Shown: positions 1 to 8,736, counted from the stretch's first letter. The stretch is DNA of 64,000 nt from Dethiosulfatarculus sandiegensis (GCF_000931935.2 NZ_AZAC01000003.1:124001-188000), one strand, 5' to 3'. A program made the numbers and translations. Notes: generated from the sequence alone by a model not told the origin.

Positions 1-378
1 CCTTCTTTAAAGGAGAAAAAGGGGCTGCCCAGGCTAAAGGCCCTGTTCCGGCATTGGCTTGTGTGGCACACCGGCAAGTTTAGCGGCGGGTGCCCTTTTT
101 TAGCAGCATCCATAGAGTTGGATGATAAATCGGGCCTGGTGCGGGAAACCCTGATCAGCCACCTTGAGGCAGCGGAACACACCCTGGCCAAGGCGGTTTC
201 CCTGACGGTCAGGGAAGGTCATTTCAGGCCGGATCTTGACATAGAGCAGTTTGTGTTTGAATATTGGGGATTAATATTCACCTTTCACCATTTTTCCCGT
301 TTAATGGGGAGAAAAGACGCCCGGCTGAGAGCGCTCAATGCCTTTGATCGCTTGATTACAAGCTCAAAATCCAGCTAA
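1..378 (+). CDS. TetR/AcrR family transcriptional regulator, C-terminal part (cut by window edge)
   Basis: The frame is open from base 1, so this is the 3' part of a gene that starts before the window. The visible 125 residues form the ligand-binding half of a TetR-type repressor: the GGCPFLAAS stretch followed by helices, with the FEYWGLIFTFHHFSRLMG segment, is typical of that family's C-terminal domain. The DNA-binding helix-turn-helix lies outside. The stop is 31 nt before a co-directional alpha/beta hydrolase, so it may control that gene. A GTG at 61 could be read as a start but would begin inside the domain. Confidence 0.75.
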   Translation, partial: PSLKEKKGLPRLKALFRHWLVWHTGKFSGGCPFLAASIELDDKSGLVRETLISHLEAAEHTLAKAVSLTVREGHFRPDLDIEQFVFEYWGLIFTFHHFSRLMGRKDARLRALNAFDRLITSSKSS

Positions 379-409
379 GCGTTTGGCGTTGATTTTCAGA
401 GGATGAGTT

Positions 410-1351
410 TTGGCAAAAATAAGCACGATCGTTCGTTTTACTAAGCCGATGGCAAAAATAGGTTCCCTGGTGGCTCCCCGCGCTTCAGCGGGTTTTTTGG
501 AACGTTATTTCCTCACCCCTTCCCGCAGGGAGATGCAAGCCTGGGAAATTGACTGCATGGCCAAGGCCGAGACAAGCATTTTTACTTTTGATGAAAAGCG
601 CAAGTTCCCGGTTTACTCCTGGGGCCAAGGCCCCGTTGTAATGTTGGTTCACGGCTGGTCCGGACGGGCCAGCCAGCTCACCACCCTGGTGCCGGGTCTT
701 TTGAAAAAAGGTTATCAGGTGGTTTCTTTTGATGCCCCGGGCCATGGGGAAGCGGATGGAAAACTCACCGGCATGCCTGAAATGGCCGCGGCCTTAAGTC
801 AGGTGGCTGATCATTTCGGCCCCATAGAGGCAGTGGTGGCCCATTCCCTGGGCGGAGCCGCCGCCACCCTGGCCCAGAGCAGGGGATTAGCCGCTAAAAA
901 GTTGGTTTTTATTTCCCCGCCGGAAAACGTGGGCGACTATCTTTATCGTGCAGCCAGACTCTTTGGTTTTTCTCACAAAGTCGCCCGGGGCAGCCAGGAG
1001 CTTTTGGAAAAAAGGTTTTCTTTCACCTTTCAGAAGGTGCGGGGCGCTTCCCTGGCCCCTTCCATGGGCGCACCCCTTCTTTTGATCCATGATGTAAAGG
1101 ACCGTCAGGTGAACTTTGAAGATTCACACCTTTGGGTCGAATCCTGGCCCGAGTCAACGCTTATGAGCACCGAAGGGCTGGGGCATTTGCGAATTCTAAG
1201 AGAGGCTTCAGTGGTTAAAGCGACGCTTGAATTTTTAGGGCAACCGGAGGAGGAGTACTTGGGCACAGAACCCGAGACTTTGTCCGGCAAAGGGGTTTTG
1301 CCTGAGAAATACCAAGGCAGTGGCAGGTTGGGGCAAACAGTCCAGGAGTGA
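410..1351 (+). CDS. alpha/beta hydrolase
   Basis: A 313-residue soluble alpha/beta-hydrolase fold protein. Visible features are the oxyanion strand motif VHGWSG (about residue 80), the nucleophile elbow AHSLGG with Ser146, an acid in DVKDRQV (Asp228 or Asp231) and the catalytic His259 in GLGHLRI. The last 40 residues after the fold are polar and look disordered. The start is a TTG behind a weak purine-rich site; an ATG at residue 14 is an alternative. It lies just after the TetR fragment and may be regulated by it. The substrate cannot be told; the family includes esterases, lipases and thioesterases. Confidence 0.85.
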   Translation: MAKISTIVRFTKPMAKIGSLVAPRASAGFLERYFLTPSRREMQAWEIDCMAKAETSIFTFDEKRKFPVYSWGQGPVVMLVHGWSGRASQLTTLVPGLLKKGYQVVSFDAPGHGEADGKLTGMPEMAAALSQVADHFGPIEAVVAHSLGGAAATLAQSRGLAAKKLVFISPPENVGDYLYRAARLFGFSHKVARGSQELLEKRFSFTFQKVRGASLAPSMGAPLLLIHDVKDRQVNFEDSHLWVESWPESTLMSTEGLGHLRILREASVVKATLEFLGQPEEEYLGTEPETLSGKGVLPEKYQGSGRLGQTVQE

Positions 1352-1471
1352 AACTGAAGATAGTCCTGCCGGGTTTCGCACCTGGGAGCCCTTGGGCTTT
1401 CTTGACTCGGCTTTTTTAGTAGGACTCTGGTGCAACAACCTGCCTGAGATGGATATGGCCAAGTTATAATC

Positions 1472-1513
1472 AACAGGCCGAGGCCCCAATGCGGGGTCCC
1501 AGCCTGTTTTTTT
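1472..1513. terminator. bidirectional hairpin terminator candidate
   Basis: An inverted repeat (AACAGGC with GCCTGTT, inner GGCCCC with GGGGTCC) is followed by a run of seven T on the plus strand. It lies between the plus-strand hydrolase and the converging minus-strand permease, so it can end the hydrolase transcript. Confidence 0.7.
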
Positions 1514-1522
1514 ATGGAATTT

Positions 1523-2353
1523 TTAAAGGGGCAGGTTGAGGTAGGCAAAGAGCCCGCACATTTTGAGTCCCATGTAAAACATAACCACTATGAAAATATA
1601 TTTCAGTTGCTTGGCCGGCAGCAGGTGAGCTGTGTTGGCCCCCACAACGGCCCAGGGGATGCTGACCCCGGCCAGGATTATCCATTGGTACCAGTTCAAG
1701 TATCCAGTTGAATAGGGCGGCAGGCCTTGCACACCCAATCCGTTTAACAGATAGGAGATTATCCCCCCAAAGGCAGTGAAGATCATTAGCGCGGTTGAGG
1801 TGCCCACAGCCTGGTGCATCTTGAATTTGAGAAAGAAAACCATTACCGGGATTATCAGAACACCGCCGCCAATGCCGATGATGCCGGATATGATCCCCAA
1901 GGGGATGCCCCAGAGGACAAAAGCCGACAGGCTGTCCGAGGGCTCCTCGTTAATCTTGGGCGGTTTGGCTGTCAGCATTCTTACCGCCCCCAAAATCACG
2001 GCCAGACCAAAAGCCATGGTCAGCACCTTGGCCGGAAGGTGGGAAGCGATAAACGCCCCCAAGGCGGCTCCGGCCATGCCGGTAACGCCAAAGGCAATTG
2101 CCGCTCTCCACTTGACTGCTCCCTTTTTGTTGTGGGCCATGGCCCCGCTGAAGGCAGTGGGAAGCACCACCAGTAAATTTGTGCCAAAGGCAATTCGAAT
2201 TGCGATTGTGGGATCCACTCCCATGGATTTCAGTGCCCAGAATTGGACCGGAACCATGATAAAGCATCCGCCCACGCCCAAAAGGCCCGAGGCAAACCCA
2301 ACCGCGATTCCGGTAATCAGTAAGGCGATGATTTGTGCTGACTGCATTTCCAT
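1523..2353 (-). CDS. TSUP family permease (sulfite exporter TauE/SafE-like)
   Basis: A 276-residue inner-membrane protein with about eight hydrophobic helices arranged as two homologous halves. Each half carries the TSUP glycine signature: GLLGVGGCFIMVP near the N-terminus and GIIGIGGGVLIIPV in the middle. The family moves sulfite, sulfoacetate and other organosulfur anions. I chose ATG 2353 because it has CAGGAG at the right distance. The reading frame stays open for 95 more codons upstream to an ATG at 2638 with no good ribosome binding site; that segment (PYAASLMGNLRHWLENG) is soluble and unlike TSUP. Substrate is unknown. Confidence 0.88.
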   Translation of the reverse strand: MEMQSAQIIALLITGIAVGFASGLLGVGGCFIMVPVQFWALKSMGVDPTIAIRIAFGTNLLVVLPTAFSGAMAHNKKGAVKWRAAIAFGVTGMAGAALGAFIASHLPAKVLTMAFGLAVILGAVRMLTAKPPKINEEPSDSLSAFVLWGIPLGIISGIIGIGGGVLIIPVMVFFLKFKMHQAVGTSTALMIFTAFGGIISYLLNGLGVQGLPPYSTGYLNWYQWIILAGVSIPWAVVGANTAHLLPAKQLKYIFIVVMFYMGLKMCGLFAYLNLPL

Positions 2354-2741
2354 TGTGTAATCTCCTGTTGTTTTTATGGAAATACATATCGTCATTTGGC
2401 GATACATAGATTGTTTCTTACAGCTATTCTCCCGGTCTATTCCCGGAAGTATTCTGATCAGGGCCCTTATTTCACGACCATTCTCCAGCCAGTGGCGCAA
2501 ATTTCCCATAAGGCTGGCTGCATAGGGGTTGTCTCCCCCGTCTGAGAAGCGGACTGCCACCCAAAGCCCCTCCTTGGAAGAGTGAATCAAGTCGGCATCT
2601 TGAGGAGTTTGATCCGGTTGGGGGAGAATCTCCTTCATGATGTGGGGGTATAGTTGAATATGGTTATTTTGTCAAACAGGAAAATTATAGGGCTGAAGGA
2701 ATAAGACCTAGGGAATAGAGGTAGAGGGGGGCAGGGTGTAA

Positions 2742-3608
2742 TTATTGTTCTTGGGAGCTTTGGGCTGCTTCCCAGCCGACAAGCGCCTTTTTACGCTGAG
2801 AGCCCCAACGATATTTGTGGATCTTGCCTGATTTGGCAATCACCCGGTGGCAAGGTATCAGGTAGGCCACCGGGTTCATGGCCACGGCATTGGCCACGGC
2901 CCGAAAGGCCTTGGGCTTGCCGAGCCAGACAGCCACATCCTGGTAAGTCACCATGAAACCGGACGGGATGTTTAGTAAAGCCTGCCAGACCTTGATTTGA
3001 AAGTTTGTCCCCTTTAGCAAAAGGTTAAAGGGTTTGTCCGGCCTTTTGGCGGGCAGGGTGAAGATTGTTTTCGCTATTTCCCCGGCCTTGTGATCGTCAC
3101 GAACGAATTTGGCCCCGGGCCAGGAATTTTTAAGACCCGCGAGCAGTTCCTGCTCATTTGAGCTGCTCATAAAGGCCAGATGGCAGATGCCCCGTTTGGT
3201 GAGAGCCTGCAGGCAGGGGCCAAAAGGCGAGTCACTGATTCCGTAACTAATCTCAAGCCCTGCGCCTTTATTTTTGAATTCACCAGGCGTAACTGCTTCG
3301 AAATTCACAAACAGATCATGCAAACGGCTGGGACCGGAAAGCCCTGCCTGTAAAGATGCGCTGAGCAGGCTTTTTGATTCCAAGAGTTTGGCTTTGGTGT
3401 AATCCAGGGTGAGAAACTGCTGGAATTTCAACGGAGTCACTCCGGCCCATCTCTTGAACAGACGGATAAATTGGTATTTGTCCTGGCCAAGGTTTTTTGC
3501 CATGTCCTCCAGGGTTGGCTGGGACCTGAAGTTATCTTCCATAAACCTGATGGCCTGTTCCACTACCCGGTAATCGTCTGTCCTAAGTATATATTCCCGG
3601 TTATTCAT
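2742..3608 (-). CDS. Ada-like AraC-type regulator fused to methylated-DNA-cysteine methyltransferase
   Basis: A 288-residue fusion. Residues 10-105 form an AraC/XylS-type helix-turn-helix domain; residues 120-205 match the ribonuclease-H-like part and 205-285 the catalytic domain of O6-alkylguanine-DNA alkyltransferase. The acceptor Cys253 sits in the invariant PCHRV motif, preceded by the helix-turn-helix with RAVANAVAMNP. Unlike E. coli Ada it lacks the N-terminal zinc domain with the methylphosphotriester-accepting cysteine, so any self-activation must work differently. It repairs O6-methylguanine in a suicide reaction. Divergent from the ArsR gene across a 174-bp gap. Confidence 0.9.
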   Translation of the reverse strand: MNNREYILRTDDYRVVEQAIRFMEDNFRSQPTLEDMAKNLGQDKYQFIRLFKRWAGVTPLKFQQFLTLDYTKAKLLESKSLLSASLQAGLSGPSRLHDLFVNFEAVTPGEFKNKGAGLEISYGISDSPFGPCLQALTKRGICHLAFMSSSNEQELLAGLKNSWPGAKFVRDDHKAGEIAKTIFTLPAKRPDKPFNLLLKGTNFQIKVWQALLNIPSGFMVTYQDVAVWLGKPKAFRAVANAVAMNPVAYLIPCHRVIAKSGKIHKYRWGSQRKKALVGWEAAQSSQEQ

Positions 3609-3734
3609 CTGGTCCTCCCTGATGCAGATGCTTCTTTATACTATTCCGCCCTGGTTTATTTTTCCGCCCGATTATTGCGCGTCCAGCTATTAATTCCGGG
3701 AGATTGTTTTCTGGGGAAGCTCCTTTGTTTTTAA

Positions 3735-3781
3735 TTGACAAAGCTGATGAAAGTTTTATTAAATAAATAAGTGATTACTTA
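3735..3781 (+). promoter_or_regulatory. promoter and operator of the ArsR gene
   Basis: A perfect TTGACA (3735-3740) is followed after 16 nt by TATTAA (3757-3762). The dyad TAAGT-GATT-ACTTA (3768-3781) covers the expected transcription start and abuts the ATG at 3783, which has no Shine-Dalgarno sequence. This fits autorepression by ArsR and a very short leader. Confidence 0.55.
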
Positions 3782-3782
3782 A

Positions 3783-4136
3783 ATGGATTCAGCCGTGGAG
3801 TTAGTGCAGTCTTTAAAAGCCCTGGCCGATGATAAGCGCATGCAGATCATACATCTGCTGCTCGAAGGGGACTTGTGCGTGGGGGCCCTGGCCCAGAGCC
3901 TGGGCATCTCCGAGCCTGCTGTTTCCCAACATCTCAAGGTGTTGCGCGAGGCCGGGTTGGTCTGGGGAGAAAAAAGAGGGTATTGGACCCACTATGTGGT
4001 GGATGCTTCAGCCCTTAAAAGGATCTCTGGTGAAGTGGCTGAACTGCTCACCAGAGACCGGTCCGGGGGGATGGCAATAAAACACCACACCTGCCCCTCG
4101 GCCTTCCAACCGGCCGAAGATTTGCTCAAAAAATAG
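3783..4136 (+). CDS. ArsR/SmtB family transcriptional regulator, two-cysteine type
   Basis: A 117-residue winged-helix repressor. The recognition helix is in LGISEPAVSQHLKVLREAGLV (residues about 40-60), followed by the wing GEKRGYWTHYVV. It has only two notable cysteines, Cys32 (GDLCVGAL) and Cys104 (HHTCPS). This spacing resembles the persulfide-sensing BigR/SqrR group rather than ELCVCD metal sensors; the sensing role is inference. The next two plus-strand genes are a TSUP permease and a MOT1-type oxyanion transporter, so the likely regulon is sulfur or oxyanion transport. A promoter and dyad lie directly in front. Confidence 0.88.
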   Translation: MDSAVELVQSLKALADDKRMQIIHLLLEGDLCVGALAQSLGISEPAVSQHLKVLREAGLVWGEKRGYWTHYVVDASALKRISGEVAELLTRDRSGGMAIKHHTCPSAFQPAEDLLKK

Positions 4137-4231
4137 GCTGTAATCCAAAATAAAAGCAAAGGAAGATGGCTTGGCCATGGAAAAGGGTTCCGATTGAATT
4201 CCGGAATATAAAACAAGGCAGTTAAAGATAG

Positions 4232-4993
4232 ATGAATATTTCAGTGCTTCTGATTGCGGCGGTCTTTTTTATATCCCTTTTGCTGACCATGGTGGGTTTG
4301 GGCGGGGGACTAATTTTTTCCCCTCTCTTTTTGGTTTTGGGCTATGCCAAGGCCCAGGCCGCCTCAGCCTCGCTTTTTCTGAACCTGGTGGCCGCGGCTT
4401 CGGCCGCCTATGCCTATTCCCGTAAAAAAATGGTGGATTTCACCCTGGCCATACCCTTGATCGCGGCCTCCAGCCTGGCAGCGCCCTTGGGCTCCTTTAT
4501 AAACCTGCGCATTGAGCTTAAGCCCTTTCTCATCACCATGGCAGTGGTCATGGCCCTGGCCGGGGTGCGCATGCTTTTCTTTTCCCCCCAAGAAAAGAAA
4601 GACGCTCAGATAAAACCCGCCCAAAAGATAATCGGCGGGGTTTTGATCGGCGGCCTGATCGGGCTTATGGGCGGCATGCTCGGCATAGGCGGAGGTGTGT
4701 TTGTGGTGCCGCTTTTGATTTATGTGCTCAAAACCCCAACCAAGACTGCGGCGGCTTCTTCCACTTTTATAGTCTGTTTTTCTTCCCTGACCGGTTTTTT
4801 AGGTTACACCTCCAGGGAATCCGTTGATTGGTGGTTCATCCTGCCAGCGGCTGTGGCCTGTTTTATAGGCGGCCAGGCCGGGGCCAGGATCATGAGTTCC
4901 AGATTAAAGGGCAAGACCATTCGTTTCTTGTTCAGTGTGGTGTTGTTTGTTTTGTGCCTGAAACTTCTGCACCAGGCTTTTTTTACGCTCTAG
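4232..4993 (+). CDS. TSUP family permease (sulfite exporter TauE/SafE-like)
   Basis: A 253-residue integral membrane protein with about eight helices and two TSUP repeats, marked by MVGLGGGLIFSPLF (N-terminal half) and GMLGIGGGVFVVPLL (C-terminal half). The family exports or imports sulfite, thiosulfate, sulfoacetate or related anions. It follows the ArsR gene by 95 nt and ends 9 nt before the MOT1-like transporter, which suggests one operon. A second TSUP gene at 1523-2353 is only distantly alike. The transported sulfur species is not shown by the sequence. Confidence 0.88.
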   Translation: MNISVLLIAAVFFISLLLTMVGLGGGLIFSPLFLVLGYAKAQAASASLFLNLVAAASAAYAYSRKKMVDFTLAIPLIAASSLAAPLGSFINLRIELKPFLITMAVVMALAGVRMLFFSPQEKKDAQIKPAQKIIGGVLIGGLIGLMGGMLGIGGGVFVVPLLIYVLKTPTKTAAASSTFIVCFSSLTGFLGYTSRESVDWWFILPAAVACFIGGQAGARIMSSRLKGKTIRFLFSVVLFVLCLKLLHQAFFTL

Positions 4994-5002
4994 GAGAGCG
5001 AC

Positions 5003-6199
5003 ATGAAAAAGTTTGTGTTTAACCGGATGGAGCTGGCCGGTTCTTTGGGTGATTTGGGAACCCTGCTTCCCATTGCCATGGCCATGGTTCTTATAAACGG
5101 TTTGAATCCTTTGGGTTTGTTTTTGAGTATTGGCTTGTTTTATGTGCTTTCCGGGATCTATTTCGGGATCACAGTGCCGATCCAGCCCATGAAGGTGATC
5201 GGAGCCTATGCCATTGCCACTGCCATGAGCGCGGAGCAGATTCTGGCGTCGTCTTTGATAATGGGCCTTTTTTTGTTGATTATCGGCCTTACCGGGGCCA
5301 TAGACCTGATCCGAAAGATAACCCCCACTGCGGTGATCCGGGGAGTGCAGCTCTCAACCGGGGCCTTGCTTGTCTCGGGCGGAATAAAATTCATGATCGG
5401 CGCCTCCACCTATCAGGTCCTGCAAAAGGCGGTGGAGCCGCATCTGGCCTGGCAGGCATTGGGTCCCCTACCCATTAGCCTGGTCATAGGCGTGTTGGCC
5501 GCGGTGGTAACCCTGCTGTTGCTGGATAACACCAAAATACCGGCCGGACTGGTGGTGGTTGTCGGCGGCTTGGCCACAGGTTTGCTTTTGGGGGCCAGGA
5601 TGGATTTCACAAACCAGGGGCTTGGGTTTTATTTGCCTGCGTTATTGCCCTTTGGTTTTCCCGGCGAAGCGGATTTCACCTTTGCCCTTTTTGCCCTGGT
5701 CTTGCCCCAATTGCCCATGACCCTGGGAAACGCAGTGCTGGCCTATACGGATTTATCCAGGGATTATTTTGGGGAGGCCTCAGACAAGCTCACCAATCGA
5801 AAGGCCTGCGTGAGCATGGCCCTGGCCAACTTCCTTAGCTTCAGCCTGGGCGGCATGCCCCTTTGTCACGGCGCGGGCGGACTGGCCGCCCATTACCGCT
5901 TCGGGGCCCGCAGTGCGGGTTCAAACCTCATGATAGGGGTTTTGTTTACCGGCCTGGCCCTTTTACTCGGCAACAACATCACAGGCCTTTTTAATCTTCT
6001 GCCCATGAGTGTGTTGGGGGTGCTTTTGGTCTTTGCCGGTTCCCAGCTTACCTTGACCATCATGGAGCTTAAGACCCGTAAGGATTTTTTTGTGGCCACC
6101 TTGATTTTGGGGATCACCCTGGCCGCGAACCTGGCTGCGGGCTTTATAGTGGGCATGATCGTGGCCCAGGTCCTTAAGTGGAAAAAACTATCTGTCTGA
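5003..6199 (+). CDS. MOT1-like sulfate/molybdate transporter
   Basis: A 398-residue polytopic membrane protein of the SulP-related MOT1 family. Typical features are the opening ELAGSLGDLGTLLPI, the segment PIQPMKVIGAYA, and the second signature LCHGAGGLAAHYRFGARS (residues about 290-308). In plants MOT1 proteins import molybdate; bacterial members are called putative sulfate/molybdate transporters. The ATG has GGAGAG in front and lies 9 nt after the TSUP stop. Together with the two-cysteine ArsR and TSUP genes it forms a likely sulfur/oxyanion homeostasis operon. Confidence 0.88.
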   Translation: MKKFVFNRMELAGSLGDLGTLLPIAMAMVLINGLNPLGLFLSIGLFYVLSGIYFGITVPIQPMKVIGAYAIATAMSAEQILASSLIMGLFLLIIGLTGAIDLIRKITPTAVIRGVQLSTGALLVSGGIKFMIGASTYQVLQKAVEPHLAWQALGPLPISLVIGVLAAVVTLLLLDNTKIPAGLVVVVGGLATGLLLGARMDFTNQGLGFYLPALLPFGFPGEADFTFALFALVLPQLPMTLGNAVLAYTDLSRDYFGEASDKLTNRKACVSMALANFLSFSLGGMPLCHGAGGLAAHYRFGARSAGSNLMIGVLFTGLALLLGNNITGLFNLLPMSVLGVLLVFAGSQLTLTIMELKTRKDFFVATLILGITLAANLAAGFIVGMIVAQVLKWKKLSV

Positions 6200-6234
6200 T
6201 CCCCGGGCGCGCTAATCAGCTGCAAGAAAGTTGC

Positions 6235-7032
6235 TTACCTTGAGCGCACAAAAAGGGTGTGCATGCTGTGGCCAATGCCTCCCTTTTTGTCAAAGGTCTG
6301 GGTTGTGGTCTGGCCATAGCCGTGGGTTCCGATAGAGGTCTTGGCGTCCATGCCCAGCCAGGGTCCGATTGGCTCCCGGTAAAAGCCGACCGTCATGTCA
6401 ACCGGCACGAAAATCCAGTCCCTGCTGTGCAGCTCGGCGCTCACCCCGTTGGCGGAATCCAGTATGAGCACCAGGGCCTCGGCATCGTCTATCTCCTCTC
6501 CCTCGATCAAGGGTATTTTGGGTTTGGCCCACACAGCGCCGGGCCCCAGGGTGTCATAGTCGCTTTTGGTGAAACGCCATTCAATCGATTCGGCATAGGG
6601 AAAATACAGAACTCCCTGGAAATACATCTGCACCTGCGGGCCCGGCAGCTCGGGAGGGATGTAGCCCTGTGAAATCCTGGGCGAAGCGTCTTCTTCCGCA
6701 TTCATGCGCCAGGCATGGGCCTTAAGAATTGTTTTGCCCTCTGCCCTGTATTCCGCTTGCAAGAGTTCGATTTTTTTGCCGGAGCGAATTTGCCTGACCC
6801 TGATTTCGCAGGGCTTTACAGGGATCGGCCCCAAAAGGTCAATGGTAATCCTGGTGATCCGGTAGTCGCCGCTTGGGTTGAGAAAGGTTCTCAAACAATG
6901 GGTCAAGAGGGATGAAGGAGGCCCCCCATGTTGCAACAAGGGCGACCAGGGACCAATGGTGGCTTCGGTTGGATGATATTTCCCTTGACCTGTCCGGCAA
7001 AAAAAAGAATCACAAAGATTATAGCTGGGCAT
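6235..7032 (-). CDS. acyl-CoA thioesterase, TesB-like double hot-dog fold
   Basis: A 265-residue soluble protein. The N-terminal GPWSPLLQHGGPPSSLL is the hallmark of the thioesterase-like superfamily with two hot-dog domains (4HBT_3 type); the Asp of RDWIFVPVDMTVGFYR and the C-terminal GTHGYGQTTTQTFD belong to the second domain. These enzymes hydrolyse acyl-CoA esters or act in CoA-ester detoxification. ATG 7032 has GAAAGG six bases upstream. Convergent with the MOT1 gene; no operon partner is obvious. The substrate chain length is unknown. Confidence 0.82.
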   Translation of the reverse strand: MPSYNLCDSFFCRTGQGKYHPTEATIGPWSPLLQHGGPPSSLLTHCLRTFLNPSGDYRITRITIDLLGPIPVKPCEIRVRQIRSGKKIELLQAEYRAEGKTILKAHAWRMNAEEDASPRISQGYIPPELPGPQVQMYFQGVLYFPYAESIEWRFTKSDYDTLGPGAVWAKPKIPLIEGEEIDDAEALVLILDSANGVSAELHSRDWIFVPVDMTVGFYREPIGPWLGMDAKTSIGTHGYGQTTTQTFDKKGGIGHSMHTLFVRSR

Positions 7033-7338
7033 GAAAAACCTTTCAGCTTTGGTATGGCCGCAATCAAGGCGCTGGCTCCTGGCGTAAAAAATCTATACCG
7101 GAAAAAAACACCGCCCCTATTTGGTTTTAGCAGATTTCCGTCGTTTAGGGGAAGTGGGCCGGAAAGGGAATTGAATTAATCTGGACGGGATGTTTCTCAG
7201 CTTTTGGATTGCTTTTGATCTTTGGGCCAAGGCTTATTGAATAGTAAAAGAAGTTTTCAGGCAACTTGGGCCTGGACCGGTTTAGAGGGCTGCTTGTGGA
7301 TAACCCTCTAAACCGGGTTTTGCGCGATTGACTCTTGA
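7033..7338. other. non-coding stretch with a 13-bp perfect inverted repeat
   Basis: No convincing gene. The only structure is a perfect 13-bp inverted repeat at 7277-7289 and 7304-7316 (CCGGTTTAGAGGG and its complement, 14-nt loop). It lies just after the minus-strand AhpD-like gene and may be its terminator, although no long T run follows on either strand. Confidence 0.5.
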
Positions 7339-7683
7339 TCAGATAATGCCTTTTTCCTCTAAAAAACCTATGAGCCTGCTTGATTCGCCTTCAGCCAAGG
7401 TGCCTCCCAGGCTTAAGGCCACTCCAATGCATTCCAGAATTTCTTCCGGGGTGGCCCCCAGGGAGAGGGCTTCTTCGGCTTGATACAAAATGCAGGCCCG
7501 GCAACCCTTGATAAGGGCGGCTGTCATGGCCATCAGGCGCTTGGTCTTGCCCTTAAGCGCTCCATCTCCGTAGACCTGCTTGGGCAGGTCCTCATAGGCT
7601 TGGGCAATATGCGGCATCAAGGCCCTGTATTTATTTGATTGCTCATGGATCTGGTTTTTAAGTTCAATCTGGCTTTCCAGCAT
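7339..7683 (-). CDS. carboxymuconolactone decarboxylase / AhpD-like protein
   Basis: A 114-residue all-helical AhpD-fold protein. The redox motif region reads GCRACILYQAEEALSLGATPEE: the two cysteines of CxxC are kept, while the usual following histidine is replaced by Gln. Members are peroxidase-like or act as small thiol oxidoreductases; true decarboxylases are a minority. Divergent from the LysR-type gene at 7784, with a 100-bp shared control region, so it is probably the LysR target. Its start has a CGGAGG-type site (AAGGAGG on the coding strand). Confidence 0.82.
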   Translation of the reverse strand: MLESQIELKNQIHEQSNKYRALMPHIAQAYEDLPKQVYGDGALKGKTKRLMAMTAALIKGCRACILYQAEEALSLGATPEEILECIGVALSLGGTLAEGESSRLIGFLEEKGII

Positions 7684-7783
7684 GCTTCCCTCCTTTTGAT
7701 GCAGAGTTGAGTTGGTCTATTTATGGGAGAATTGTATGTATTTGACAAGTGAATGTTTATGATGGTATCCATTACAAAATTTT

Positions 7784-8665
7784 ATGGATAAGCATATGCA
7801 TCTTACTCCGGACAACCTGCGCATTTTCATGGCCGCCGCCCAGGCCGGTAATTTCACCCGCGCCGCCAGGCAGATGAACCTCACCCAATCGGCGGTGAGT
7901 AATATCATCAAAAGACTGGAAGATGAGCTTGAAAAGCCTCTTTTCCAAAGGGTTTCCAGGGGGGTTGAACTAACTCCCCATGGCGAGGAGTTGTTGGATT
8001 ACGCAAGGCAGATGCTCAGTCTGCATGATCGGGCGCTGGCTTCCTTGAAAAGGCCCGAGGTCGGCGGGGTGGTTCGCCTGGGTGCGGCTGAAGATTATGC
8101 CTCCCAACACCTACCCGTGGTTTTAAGGCATTTTCAGTCTAAATACCCCTTGGTCAGGGTGGATCTTTATTGCGGCCTCTCCGACGAGCTTCTAGGGATG
8201 CTTAAAAATAATAAATTGGATATCTGCCTGTGCAACAGTGCTCACGGAGATGAGGGAGGGGAATTTTTGCGCTATGAACCCCTGGCCTGGGCGGCTTCCC
8301 GGGATGCCCTGCCGGAAAAGGAATCGCCGTTGCCCCTGGCCCTTTTTCATGAGGGGTGCCTGTTCAGAAAGTGGGCCCTTAAGGCACTGGACGAAAAGGG
8401 CATTAGCTATCGCATTGCCTATTCCAGCCCCAGCATTGCCGGGCTGCTCAGTGCTGTCAAGGCAGGCTTCGCCGTGGCTCCCATTGGGGTCAGTTTGTCG
8501 TTTCCTGAGCTGCGGGTTCTTGAAAAGGGCGTTTTGCCGGATTTGCCCCGGGCGGTGATCAGCCTGCACCAGGCCCGGGATCAGCAGAGTAAGGCCCTGG
8601 AATGTTTAAAGCAATACATAGTCCAGGAATTCAGCTCCCTTAAAAAGGTGGGCGAGCCTGTCTGA
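7784..8665 (+). CDS. LysR family transcriptional regulator
   Basis: A 293-residue LysR-type regulator: winged helix-turn-helix at residues 7-66 (FMAAAQAGNFTRAARQMNLTQSAVSNIIKRLE) and a periplasmic-binding-like effector domain from residue about 90. Starts possible at ATG 7784 or at ATG 7796 (MHLTPDNLRIF); the latter fits the family length just as well. Divergent from the AhpD-like gene at 7339-7683, the likely target. The intergenic region has TTGACA at 7742-7747 and a short dyad ATGG-TAT-CCAT at 7762-7772. Confidence 0.88.
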   Translation: MDKHMHLTPDNLRIFMAAAQAGNFTRAARQMNLTQSAVSNIIKRLEDELEKPLFQRVSRGVELTPHGEELLDYARQMLSLHDRALASLKRPEVGGVVRLGAAEDYASQHLPVVLRHFQSKYPLVRVDLYCGLSDELLGMLKNNKLDICLCNSAHGDEGGEFLRYEPLAWAASRDALPEKESPLPLALFHEGCLFRKWALKALDEKGISYRIAYSSPSIAGLLSAVKAGFAVAPIGVSLSFPELRVLEKGVLPDLPRAVISLHQARDQQSKALECLKQYIVQEFSSLKKVGEPV

Positions 8666-8700
8666 AAAGAAAAAAGGCAATTTTCAAGAAGAATATTTAA

Positions 8701-8736
8701 GGCCAAAGCCCTGCAATAAAAGGGCTCTGGCCTTGC
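8701..8736. terminator. hairpin terminator between convergent genes
   Basis: An 11-bp stem (8701-8711 with 8722-8732, one mismatch) with a 10-nt A-rich loop lies between the converging LysR and glutamate-synthase-like genes. It can end transcripts from both sides, although T runs are short. Confidence 0.6.

Noticed and set aside
7277..7316. 13-bp inverted repeat read as a mobile-element end or attachment site
   Set aside because: No second copy, no target duplication and no transposase or integrase nearby; a transcript-end hairpin is simpler.
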